NCBI GenBank assembly: GCA_949130495.1
Contig: OX422216.1
Coordinates: forward strand, 100,385,967-100,449,966
DNA from: Sambucus nigra
Lineage: Eukaryota > Streptophyta > Magnoliopsida > Dipsacales > Adoxaceae
Reading direction: 5' to 3'
DNA: 64,000 nucleotides
A program made the position numbers and the translations under genes. The notes under the pieces were generated by a model, which saw only the letters and a program-made list of their open reading frames with translations, ran no database searches and had not been told where the DNA came from. Shown piece by piece: positions 44,624 through 55,358 of this stretch (positions within the stretch are counted from its first letter, which is position 1; each line of letters opens with the position of its first letter).

Positions 44624-45037
44624 TTAATTTACAAAGAAGTATGGATATCTCTCCTTTATTTCATCTTCCCGCTCCCACGTTGCTTCTTCAACTGAATGAT
44701 TTCGCCATAATACTTTGACTAGTGAAATTATCTTGGTCCGTAATATTTGATCTTTATGGTCCAAAATTTCTACCGGATGCTCAATGTATGACAAATCTTC
44801 TCTAACTTGAAGAGGTTCGTGATTTAAGATATGTGTTGGATCTGGGACATATTTATTTATCATTGATATGTGAAACACATTATGTACACTAGAGAGTTCA
44901 GGTGGTAAGGCTATTTTATACGCAACAACTCCTATTTTTTCAAGGATTTTAAAAGGCCCTATGTATCTTAGGTTCAACTTCCCTTTTTTCCCGAATCGTA
45001 TTACTCCTTTTGTAGGCGATACTCGCAAGAACATCAC
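44624..45037 (-). pseudogene. Tekay integrase C-terminus and chromodomain-like tail
   Basis: 137 codons. [20 protein letters not shown] and [21 protein letters not shown] are the conserved integrase C-terminal segments; VKVLWRNHSVEEATWEREDEI is the modified chromodomain-like motif of Tekay/Reina elements, proposed to guide integration to heterochromatin. It is joined, out of frame, to the RNase H start by the deletion at about 45040. Confidence 0.85.
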
Positions 45038-45046
45038 TGTAAATCG

Positions 45047-45788
45047 CCAATCCTCCTGTCCCTAAAGGAATAGTCAAAATTGGGGCAGTTACTAATCGAT
45101 TCTTAAGTTCTTGAAAACTATTCTCAACTTCCTCAGACCATTCATATTTTACCTTCTTTTGTGTTAACCTGGATAGAGGTTTGGCAATGTTAGAAAATCC
45201 TTTAACAAATCTTCGATAATAACCTGCTAATCCAAGGAAACTACGAATCTCTGTTACATTAGTTGGTCTAGGCCAATCTAGTATAGCCTCGATCTTTTGA
45301 GGGTCAACCGACAGTCCCTCTTTGGAAATTACATGTCCTAGAAAAGAAATGATAGGCAACCAAAACTTGCACTTCTTTAATTTTGCATATAATTTCTCCT
45401 TCCTAAGGATTTGTAATACTATCTCTAAATGCTTCTCGTGTTCTTCAATACTCTTGGAATAAATAAGGATGTCATCAATGAAAACAACCACACATTGATC
45501 CAAATATTTCCTAACCACTCTATTCATCATATCGATAAAAATGGCTAGTGCATTACTAAGTCCAAATGGCATCACAAGAAATTCATAGTGACCATATCTA
45601 GTACGAAAAGATGATTTCGAAATATCATCTTCCTTAATCTTCAATTGGTGATATCCTGACCTAAGGTCAATCTTAGAAAATACTTTCGCACCTTGTAGTT
45701 GGTCAAACAAATCATCTATACGAGGTAAGGGGTATTTATTCTTAATGGTTACCTTATTCAGTTCACGATAATCTATACATAACCTCAT
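45047..45788 (-). pseudogene. Tekay reverse transcriptase and truncated RNase H
   Basis: RT starts in the other frame segment [20 protein letters not shown], with [22 protein letters not shown] and the active site [12 protein letters not shown], then the connection [13 protein letters not shown]. RNase H begins [14 protein letters not shown] and is cut right after that first acidic residue. A TAA at 45801-45803 (Lys codon changed) separates RT from the protease frame. Confidence 0.9.
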
Positions 45789-45803
45789 CGTCCCATCCTT
45801 ATT

Positions 45804-47531
45804 TTAAACAAATAACACTGGAGCACCCCAAGGGGATATACTTGGTCTAATAAAACCCTTGTCTAACAGATCTTGTAATTGAACTTTTAATTCCCTTAAT
45901 TCTAAAGGTGCCATGTGATAAGGTGATTTTGAGATTAGTATAGCTCCAGGAAGAAGGTCAGTCGTAAACTCTATTTCTCTACTAGGAGGTAGACTGGGTA
46001 AATCATTCGGAAAAACATCTGGAAAATGTTTAGCTACAGGGATCTCTTCTAAACTAGGACCCTTTATTTGCAAATAAATAACACTTGCAAGAAATCCTTG
46101 ACATCCTTTCTTAAGAAAACTATAGGCTTGCATTGCAGAGACAATACACATGGGAGATAGGACACCAGCTCCTTCAAAACTGAATTTTGGTTGGTTAGGA
46201 ATTTGGAAAGTAACTCTCTTCTCAAAACAATCTACGTTAGCATGATATGATGCTAACCAATCCATCCCCAAAATGACTTGAAAATCTCTTATGTCTAAAA
46301 CTATCAAATCGACAAATAGTTTATGACTACTGACATCTATATGGCAAGATTTATATACTAATGTACCCGTTAATAAATCACTAGAAGGAGTAGAAACGTG
46401 TATGTCATGATTCAAGGGTTTGGGAATATTAGGAAAGCGATTAACAAAACGTAAAGACACAAATGAATGGGTAGAACCAGGATCTATTAAAACTTGAAAG
46501 GGCTGTGCACATATAGAAAGTATACCTGACACTATTGCATTAGAAGCCTTTGCATCAGAAAGATTTAAAATTCTACCGTGTCTGCCATGATCTTTATTGT
46601 CATTAAAAGTCTTTGTTGGCGCCTTCCATTTGTTAGGGCAATCTCTCATTTTATGTCCCTTTTGGCCACACCCAAAGAAATTTCCTGTTTCCAGGTAACA
46701 TGGTTGCCCTCTATGAATATTACCACATCGTTGGCATCTATCAACATTAAAGGGTTTGTTCACAAAAGGTCGCCCTGAATTGGATATAATCCTAAAGGGT
46801 TTATTATTGGGGTTCCTTCCTCTTTGTTCCCCAAAGTTCCTCTTCCCTTCTCTAATATGATTATATTCTTTACTGTCCTTCTCAGCTATTGTTGCTCTAG
46901 TCACCACGTCAGTATATGATGTCAACTTCAGGATGGAAATTCGACTACGAATATTCAACCTTAACCCACGTTCAAACTTATTGGCCTTTAAAGTATCGTT
47001 TATAACAACATGAGGTGCAAAACGGGATAACTCGGTAAACTTCGCCTCGTACTGACTAATCATCATATTTCCTTGAACTAAACTCATGAAGTCGGCAGCT
47101 TTTTGGTCTTGTACCGTTTCAGGAAAGTATTTCTCGTAGAATATCACTAGGAAATAATTCCAACCTATGGGATTATTCCTTTCCTCGTATATTCTCTTAG
47201 TCACTCTCCACCAATGTTCGGCTTCACCTTCTAACATAAACATTCCAAACGATACTCTTTGTTCAAAAGTACACTTAAGAACATCGAGTATCTTTTCTAT
47301 TTGCATCACCCAGCTTTCTGCTTAAGTGGGGTTAGGAGTACCTTTAAAAGATGGAGGAATCAACTTCTTGAACTGTTCAATAGTACATTTACTTAGTTCA
47401 GGATTCCTTGGTACTCCATTATTTACCTGATTCTCCACAATCTTTGCTAGACTTTCGATCGCCTTGTATGCGCCTTCCAGTCCTTCAATACTCGAATCAC
47501 TAGTTCCCTTAAATGATCTTCTCTTAGTCAT
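45804..47531 (-). pseudogene. Tekay gag and protease
   Basis: Starts MTKRRSFKGTSD at 47531. After 69 codons a TAA (NPT-stop-AESW) interrupts, then 501 codons are open. Gag core GEAEHWWRVTKRIYEE, MSLVQGNMMISQYEAKFTEL; two zinc knuckle-like sites, CQRCGNIHRGQPC and FGCGQKGHKMRDC (the second has lost its first Cys). Protease IDPGSTHSFVSLRFV with ILGMDWLASYHA. Ends at the RT start, PWGAPVLFV then TAA. Two nonsense changes in an otherwise open frame. Confidence 0.9.
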
Positions 47532-47727
47532 TTTCTACAGTCATGGCAAAACGTAAGATCTACTATACTATATCAAGATTGAAAACTAAAATACCAATTA
47601 TAAATAATATAACACATAGGGAGGGTTATACGTAAATCAAATATTTAATACTATCTCCTAAGGATGGAAAAACGACATCTATAACGTTCGAAACCTATGT
47701 TCAGTAGTCTACGGGTTCATAACCTAT

Positions 47728-47739
47728 GCTCTGATACCA
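47728..47739 (-). other. Tekay primer binding site (initiator tRNA-Met)
   Basis: TGGTATCAGAGC on the minus strand, the standard plant initiator tRNA-Met complement, four bases after the LTR end. Confidence 0.95.
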
Positions 47740-47743
47740 CCTC

Positions 47744-50019
47744 TGTCACGACCCCAACCCAATAGTAGTAGGGAATGAGTGTCTTAACATGCCACCAAGG
47801 CATTCAATATTATGGATTTAAAATATTATCTTAAAATAAATTCAACAGAAATACATTCACATGGTCATGAATCGTAAACTATTAAAAAAAGGGAATTACG
47901 TCATCAGAGCTTTCTAAAAGGGAACTTCGTATATATTAAAGTATGAACGAATTACAACTTATGCCAAAATTAAAAACTTATTACTAAAGAGCCAAACATG
48001 CTCTATCTCCTAAAAACAAACGTTATATTTAAAAGTATAATAAAATAGCTCCTTAAGCTAGATCTTCAACATAGTCCTTCTACACTCCATCCTCCAGTCT
48101 AATTATTTCCTGAAAAATCGTTATTTATACAACGTCAGCTAAAAGCTGAATAAGATTTAATCTCCCGACATTCCGAGGTTTTCAGAAAATAGATACCTAT
48201 TCAAATCAAAAGAGAACGCATATACATATATGGATAGGAACTTACAGTAAATAGATATATATTTTGAAATGATAGTATATACATCACAATTGGATAGCTC
48301 AGAATAAGAAGAATGTAACAAATCAAATGTGATATCTTTTTATTTCAATCATATCATTTTGATGGCCAAGTACACTCTAGTACCGTATTATACCCCGGTA
48401 GTTGAGGTTCAATTGAACTAGTTCGATACAACGCCTTATTTAGGGCACACCAACGATAACCCAGCTGGGAAGGTCAGTTAGTAAAGAGGTCCCTTAGGCC
48501 GAATCAGATTTTCAATATTCAATATCCTTTTCAATAATCATTTTAATCGGTATGTTTATATGGACAAATATAAACATATCACAAATGAATCAATCATCGG
48601 TATCACATGAATTTTGAGAATAAAAGCAGTTCATAAAATATATATAGTTTGCATAATATCATATAATCAAAAATACACAAGGAATGTCAGAGTACTCACC
48701 TAAAATAGAGGCTCGAAAATATAGATATTGAGTCTTGGATCACACGTTAATCTAATAAATACAATAAAGGTTTAATTACGTATTCTAAATAAAGCCCAAT
48801 TATAAATATTGTGTTTTAATCTTAAAATATCTTGCTGAAAAGGTTACTAAAACCATTTTCTCAATTTTTAATATTCATTCATCGTATTTAAAGAATTCAA
48901 TTCATAGTTCTTCCTAATCAGTCGGTTCCCAGTAGAGATGAAGGGTCACAGGGGCACCACTTAAATACCATCTCATCTAGATAGAATATTTTCGGATTTA
49001 TTCCCAGTAGAGATGGAGGGTCACAGGGGCACCACTTAAATACCATCTCAACTAGACAGAATTTCACCAGGACTAACTTTGGAATTACTTAAATGAGATT
49101 CCATAATACGATCAATTGCTTACAAAAATCATTTTAAAACGCGTATATATTTTTCAAACAAGTTGACATATTTTGAAAATAAAATCAATTTAGATTGTTT
49201 TCAAATTTTAAGTTTTGATTAGTAAAGTCTTTAGTGTATTTTACCAGCATAACTACTAAGTAAAGCTATAAAATACGAAATTAAAACTACAAAAATGAAT
49301 TATAACATTTAAATAAAATCATACCTACGAAATGAATTCTTTCTTCGAAATTATAGAAATCCTTCTTAAGATATTTCCCAAGATTTCTATCACTCTTTCT
49401 TACTATAATTCTCAAGGAATTGGTGTGAGTTTCAAATGAACCCTAAGGCCCATAGGTTTCCAAAAGTATTATGGTGTTGACACGTGTCTAATGACTAGCC
49501 TTTTTGCAAGGGTGATTCAACTCCGAGGTGTCGCGTTCCGGAGTGGTCTTGCAGTGTTAATATCACCAAATGATGACATGTGTTTTAACTTTCTCTCTGA
49601 AGACGACATGTGTAAGCTGGAGGTGACCAGCATGTGGTGGAAAGGTGATAGGGGTATAAGGGTCATTTCGCACATGAAGGGTATTTTGGTAATTTCACAC
49701 TATATATTTTCAATATTTTTTAGAGGTCCTTGAAAATATTTTATTTACAAAATTGCCCTTTTTATTTTTATTTTAGTCCCTAAGGTTTCATAAAATTATA
49801 TTTTCTACCCTAAAACTTATTATATACCTCAAGATATGTCATAAGACTTCGATTTGATCCAATTTACATTTGATTCTTCATATTTAAAAATGGGGTTTGT
49901 TCTATTGATAGCCAATAACACCACATATCTAATAATACAACATTTATAAGATAGTAAGTAACACATGAGTGTAAAAACAAACTATATACATATGTGCATA
50001 TAAAAGTGGGGTCATTACA
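47744..50019 (-). repeat. Tekay 5' LTR
   Basis: 2276 bp, pair of 42292-44578. Ends CATTACA at 50019 (minus strand TGTAATGACC) and GTGACA next to the PBS. Confidence 0.93.
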
Positions 50020-50215
50020 GTTAGGCCATCATTTGTTACCCAAAAATATTAGCCTTAAAAGGTTGTGAAATTTTTTCCCTTTGCAACCCAATTTGAGCCT
50101 AATAAAATGTTTTCCCTTTTCATTTGATAACTTGAAAAACCCAAATAGCCCAGAATTGTGAAAATGGAAAATTCAGAAATTAAGTCCAAACAGTGTGATG
50201 AAACGGGGAAAAAAG
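50020..50215 (+). other. Athila 3' untranslated region, right part
   Basis: TTAGGCCATCATTTGTTACC continues the sequence cut at 42291, as judged from the uninterrupted homologue at 56410-56530. Homology fades near 50215, where the next element begins; this boundary is approximate. Confidence 0.75.
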
Positions 50216-50281
50216 AATAGAGTAATGCTCAACAAAAATAGCAATAAAATAAAATAGGCATTTACTCTTTATATCACGCAT

Positions 50282-51485
50282 TCACCGTTTCCCATAAGCC
50301 TCAATGGTAGGCAAACTTCCCTCGCCAATAAAAGGTACTAAGGCCAACACGGGTGTATCATCAGAAGAAGAGGTTGGACCTTCAAGAAATCCCCCAACGC
50401 CGGTGGGTACAGAAGAACTAACACGAGCAGCAGCAACAACAACCTTGGTCTTAGAAAGAGAAAATCCACTAAGAGCAAAGGGTGGGGTAAGGCTTGGCAA
50501 AAGATGCAAATACAAAACCAAGTGTTAGACACAAAGAGTAAATACAAAGAAAAAAATAAGGGGAATAAATACATCTAACTTACCCCCGTTATGGAACCAA
50601 AAAGGGGAACTCCAGTCCGGGGTCTCATCAATGCAGTGGGAAGGAGAAGGTTAGCTATCAGAGATGCCACTTTCTCCTAAAACATCCCAGCATATCAGAA
50701 TGATAAACAAATCAAGGGGCCAAGGAAAATATGTGAGACTTGACAAGAAATTTTTATTTTTTACCTCAGGGGCACTCTCCTCAACCACCATAATGGGCAG
50801 AGGGACCTCTTACTCAGACGGTAATTCAGAAGGGGCTGGAGGGATTGTCTCCAATTGGTAAGATATTCAAACATATTCAATGGTAGTAGCAGCATCTTTG
50901 GCCCGTTGGGAGGATGAACAGTGAAAGTAGGTGAGACCTATCGTGGGGGAATGGGGAGGAGTAGTATCGACTTGAGAGACACCGAAACGCCCCCACGAAA
51001 CAACTCACGGGGGAACCAGGGGGATTGGGCCTTTCTTTAACTCCCTGCACCAAAGTTATCAAAGAAATAAGCAAAGGCAGCTTACCTTAAGAAAAAAGGA
51101 ACAAGAATAAAACATGCACACATACCTGAGATCCGGAGGGAGAACGATAAGGTATAACCACTTGTGAAGGTGGAGAAGAGGCAGCAACAGAGGGAGCTGG
51201 GGATGGAGGTATCTCGATTGTCCATTTCTTCTGGGACTTAGTGACTAGAGTTTTCTTCCTTACGCCCGTTGCATCAACACTTTGAGGTACCCTCGACATT
51301 TTTCTCCTCTTGGTCGTTGGATTAACCACGATCGTGGGGAAGGCAGCGGAAGGGGAAATAACGACAGTGTGTCGTTGAAACTCAGCATTTATTCTTTCTA
51401 CCTCTGCCCAGGCTTTCCTTCTCAACTCCTCGACCTTTTTTGTAGGCATGGCAGGGGGAATGGAGGCAATAGTGAATGCCTCCAA
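50282..51485 (-). pseudogene. C-terminal exons of the plant mobile domain gene
   Basis: Two better preserved open pieces on the minus strand: 51485-51087 (KKVEELRRKAWAEVERINAE, then Ser/Pro-rich with TKRRKMSRVPQS) and 50521-50282 (Ser/Pro-rich, end IEAYGKR). A basic Lys-rich stretch (KKNKKSKG) precedes them around 51550. These low-complexity, basic tails follow the mobile domain in related plant proteins. Splice sites are plausible but not proven. Confidence 0.5.
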
Positions 51486-51741
51486 ATGAGTTTATGATTG
51501 ATCTTGGGACTTGGATTTCTAGGAAATTGCACCTTTGGACTTCTTATTCTTTTTAGCAGGTAGCTGAGAAGGCCCTTCTCTCGTTGCAGCTTCAATAGAA
51601 GGGGCAATTTGTTTGGGAGTTGCAATGGCCTTGGACTTCGGGGTGGCAGTAGGGATCATTGGTCAATGAGGAGGTGGCCCCTGGGGATATTCTTTAATGG
51701 TTTTACTTAAGGGAAACTCAACTCCAAGCACGGAGTTCCCC

Positions 51742-53060
51742 TTAAGACCCAGTTCGGAAGAAGAGAAATAAAAGACTAGGGGATATTGGGGGGGGGGACT
51801 GAATATACTCTTGAATCATTCTCAACTTCTCCAAACAGAACTCGGTGGCATAAGAGGTGGATACGTCCCCCATCCTACTGTCACTAGGAAGGGTGACTCG
51901 CCTATCGATGGTAGAAGTCACACCAAGCATCGTTTCTGCAGTATAGAAGGTGAAAGCTTCAGCAAAAGTGGCCCTTGAGTGGTTGTGTTGAAACACAGGT
52001 CGAGGGTCCCCCTGATCAAACTCGAATTGACTGCTACATCTGTCAGGGTTGTAGGGTTCTGAGGTGTATCCCCATTCAGTATAGGAAGGAAGAAACCCAG
52101 GAGTGAATACAAGCACTACGGTCTGCGAGGGATCCTCTATAGCTGGGATGAACTTCACCGTTGCGGCTGCAGAAGTAAAGAAATCCCAACTATGGGCAAA
52201 TGTAGACTCATTGTATGGCCTCATCACAAAGGAGTCCAAACGATCAAAAACTGCCATTATCTCCTTTCGACTTTGTTTTTTATGAAAATATATGAGGTAT
52301 GGGGGCTTGATACCTTGGCTCATGGGCAGAGAAATAGACTTGGTGATAATGGCAGGAAAACGGGTGTAAAGGAAGCCCGTCAAAATGATAGTGTTGGAAA
52401 AATTAGCCAAGTTATAACGACCCAGTGATCGTGCCATGTCGATGTGGGTTCGATCCAACCAGGTATAGAGGGACCCAAAGGCAATGGCGACCAGAGGAAG
52501 GTTGAAACCCCTAGCCAAACGAATGGAAATATTCATAAGGTCCCTCCTGGGCTGATCGTTGGGTTTCCCAGTCAGGAAGAAGTGTGAAAGCGACACAAGT
52601 ATGTAGGCTGGTAGTTCTAGGGATGTACCTCTACCTCGGCCCGTTGCATCATTGACATCCTTCGGGGTTGGAGTTTCGAAAAAATAGCTGATGAGGGGAG
52701 TAAATATGGCTTTGTTCGAGGAACCAATGCCACTGCAGTAGATTCGATCCAGCTCAACTCGATTAGCAGCCTCTTCGACATCCAGGGCCTCATCGTGATA
52801 TATGAACTCACCCATTGGCTCAAACCCAAGGAGATCACAGACGTCCTCTAATGTAATGGTGAACTCTCCCCACACAATAAAGAACGTGTGAGTTATGATG
52901 TTCCATCTGGAAACTAGCACTTGGAGCACCGCGTTGTGCTTGGAAAGGGTGATTTCCCCAAACCAGTAGGCTCGATGATGCCCAACCTTTACAAGAGCAG
53001 CAGCGTAAGAACTCTGCATATGTGTATGCCAGGCAGTGAAATGGGCTGGCGACCCCCAGG
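51742..53060 (-). CDS. Plant mobile domain (PMD) protein, main exon
   Basis: The open frame includes AWHTHMQSSYAAALVKVGHH and the PMD hallmark THTFFIVWGEFTITLEDVCDLLGF, continuing with LSHFFLTGKPN, IALG-like FGSLYTWLDR, and PPYLIYFHKK. This is the aminotransferase-like plant mobile domain family (PF10536), which occurs both in host genes such as MAIN/MAIL and in many transposon-encoded proteins. The frame is intact for over 420 codons. Its neighbours upstream are broken. It is antisense to the 3' LTR at 54281, the same arrangement as the Tat accessory gene. Function in the element unknown. Confidence 0.8.
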
Positions 53061-53061
53061 T

Positions 53062-53396
53062 GCTTCGAAGTCAATCTGAGAATAGGGTAACTCACCACGG
53101 TCCAAACGAAAGCATAGAGTCCCCTTTGGGGGAAGATAGCCCCACTTTGATGAATCGATATCCTCATCACCCAACAGTAAATGGTCAAACTTGGATGAGA
53201 AATGGAAAGTCTTGCATGCATCAAAAAATTTATCATCTTCGTCGAAGATGGGTGCCCGATGATAGAAGTGTAGTTGATATTAACGATCATCATTCAGGGC
53301 AGCGGCGCTAGGGACAACAACGGTGCCAAAAGTGGTAGAGGGGGAGCTTGGTTGAGCAGTGGTGGTGGCAACCTTAGAATCACTTGAAGAAGCCAT
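53062..53396 (-). pseudogene. N-terminal part of the PMD gene
   Basis: ATG at 53396 (MASSSDSKVATTTAQPSS), a TAA at 53280-53282 after ALNDDR, then open: FYHRAPIFDEDDKFFDACKT, DSSKWGYLPPKGTLCFRLDR. A frameshift near 53055 separates it from the mobile domain exon. Start chosen because upstream sequence is Pro/Leu-rich and looks untranslated. Confidence 0.65.
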
Positions 53397-53539
53397 AGTA
53401 GAATGGAGATGAATGGCACAGCTGGGTAAGAAGGGCTTGAAATAAGGAGGGAGGAGCACAACCAGAGGTGGAGGCACAAAAGATGGGAGAGGTAAGAAAC
53501 TAGGTAAAGAGTTGGACAACAATGGAGGTTTTCGCACAG

Positions 53540-54268
53540 TTTTCTCTCTCTAAAGAAGACGGGAGCTTAAAGAAGATGAAGGAATAAGAAGGGTTTGAAA
53601 AAAGAGATGTTTGAAGCCTTTTAAGGAACTCGTCTGTTGAGTTTCCCACCAGCACACGTGCAAGGCCGCCTATAATCATTTCAAATGAACACGTGGCACT
53701 TCGGGAGGCGTCTTGACAGTTGAAAAGACAACGCCACATTATTTACGAAGCGACGCCTTCTTCAGCAAGTTTGATTTTTGGCACCAGAATTTCTATCAGA
53801 CATATCCAATAACTCCCAATGGAGAAGATGTTCCAACGGTTCAAAAAAGCAACGATGTCCCCTCGCCACAAGTCCAAACATTGTTTAAATGGTGACTCGG
53901 CTACATCGGGGAGAATTTTTTCTTTTTTGAACATAGAAAAGCGTTACAAGGGAGAATTTCACTTACCAATAATCATAACGAGTATTTGAGAAGGTTAGCA
54001 GGCCTTTCGGGAGAATTTCAAATAATAAAGTTAGAACGGTTGAAGCTCAGTATAAGAAAAAAAGTGGCGTTGTCCCTTTGTCAAAGCACCAATGAGCCGT
54101 AGCGCTTTGGTACAGGTACATCGGGGAGAATTTTACTTTTTCTTGGAGATTCTAATGCGGTGGTTCTAACGAAGGAAACGATGCCAGATTTTTTTACTCA
54201 CAGAGAAGGTTTATCAAATTGAGAAGTTTTCGTGCAGACATTTCTTGTTCCAACAACAAATCTCTCCA
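53540..54268. other. Upstream region of the PMD gene
   Basis: No open frame of note. Contains four scattered copies of a GGGAGAATTT motif (53912, 53952, 54010, 54123), two within a longer ATCGGGGAGAATTTT match. It would hold the PMD gene promoter. Confidence 0.45.
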
Positions 54269-54280
54269 CGAAGGGGCAAC
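54269..54280 (+). other. Polypurine tract before the PMD-element LTR
   Basis: CGAAGGGGCAAC directly before TGTAGAGGGGG, marking the LTR to the right as a plus-oriented 3' LTR. Confidence 0.6.
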
Positions 54281-55358
54281 TGTAGAGGGGGTTTGAAGGT
54301 AATCCTTAGATTAGGGATAATTCCCCCATTAGCAATAGTGTTTGGGATTAAGAAATCGAGGCAGCTCAACGTGGCAACTCATACTTTAACTTATTATGTT
54401 AGTTATATTGTATCTTTGTTTATGTTGACTATAAGCTATAACGGTTGTAATGATGTAACAAGAATAATAATGAGTTTTAGTGTGAGGTCAAACGGTACTC
54501 GCGAGAGACCAGGCTTGGCAGGGCCTAAGAGAGCTCTCATGCTCTATCGAATGACCTCGCCGTGGGAACTTTAGAGGGACTTGGTTTGGAGGATTAAGAA
54601 GTGAGGCACCGTTAGGGCTTGTTCTGACCATCTTAGGTACACCTGATAAAACACTGAAGGAACCTTACCGTCGAACCTCGGGCAGAGCAGCTTGGAGTTC
54701 CATCGGGCGTTGAGTTGTGAGCCAAACAACCCTCTACTTAATGTCACATCCACTTTATCTGATGTCACTAACCATCTAGGCAATGTTAGACCTGCACTTG
54801 AGTAAACCATCGTGGTATTTGGGGCTGTCAGACAGTTGGTGAACCACCTCTGTGACAACAGCCCCCTGACATACAGTGGTTAGGCAAAAGGCATGTCTTA
54901 GCATTTAATGATTATGATGTGGGGACAACTAGTGCATCAGGTATTTAATATTTAGGACATAAATTATGAGGGATGTCTTTCACAGGCATTAATGGCGGAG
55001 TTGCCTCAGAGTGGTGTGAGAGGCTATTTAAGGACCCCAACCACCTCTGAGGAGAGGATGATCTTTTTGAGAGTTCAGAAGTTATTACTAGAAATAATAT
55101 ACATCAGAGAGAATTATTACGAACCAGAGAGAGTTTTACACACCCACCATTGTCATTTATTACGAAGATTTTAATACTTGACAAACATTCTTGAGGGTGG
55201 TTGGTGTGTTTGGCTGTCTGCCAAGGTGTATCTAGGGTGCTTACTACTCTCTCCCTCTAGCTAAGTTACTTCTAAAGTTCATTATTACCTTCTGAGTTAT
55301 ACACGAGAAAATTGTGAGTTCAAACTGAGTTTATCTTCATTGAGACGTGTTTGTATGT
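54281..55358 (+). repeat. 3' LTR of the PMD-carrying element
   Basis: Begins TGTAGAGGGGGTTTGAAGG. TATA-like TATTTAAG at 55025-55032, followed by transcript-like sequence. The right end is not defined because an Athila derivative begins at 55359; its last 119 bp recur at 58491-58609. Confidence 0.65.
55240..55358 (+). repeat. 119-bp direct repeat, left copy
   Basis: CTTACTACTCTCTCCCTCTA ... GTTTGTATGT; repeated at 58491-58609 with about ten differences. The repeats flank the second Athila copy. Confidence 0.9.

Larger units (their letters stand above)
42292..50019 (-). mobile_element. Tekay/Del-type chromovirus, internally deleted
   Basis: 7.7 kb with LTRs of 2.28 kb in direct orientation. 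On the minus strand: 5' LTR (50019-47744), PBS TGGTATCAGAGC for initiator tRNA-Met, gag, protease, RT, a deletion removing most of RNase H and the integrase, a chromodomain-like tail, polypurine tract and 3' LTR (44578-42292). LTR ends TGTAATGACC...GTGACA. The flanks GTTTC and GTTAG are not a clean duplication, but the Athila sequence joins across the element, proving insertion. Confidence 0.92.
7825..50215 (+). mobile_element. Athila-type Ty3/gypsy retrotransposon, interrupted and decayed
   Basis: Plus-oriented element. Order: 5' LTR (7825-9450), PBS (9454-9473), gag (9618-11567), [CACTA insertion 11568-36156], protease, RT-RNase H, integrase (36157-39787), third ORF (40376-41545), G-rich tract and 3' untranslated region (to 42291, resumed at 50020-50215 after a Tekay insertion). 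The gag motif NPSWRNHPNFS and protease motif DLGASVN are typical of Athila. Many stops and frameshifts show it is old. The 3' LTR was not found within this copy; the boundary near 50215 is approximate. Confidence 0.85.

Noticed and set aside
42287..50024. Clean 5-bp target duplication of the Tekay element
   Set aside because: The flanks read GTTTC and GTTAG, only three bases alike; the insertion is instead shown by continuity of the Athila sequence on both sides.
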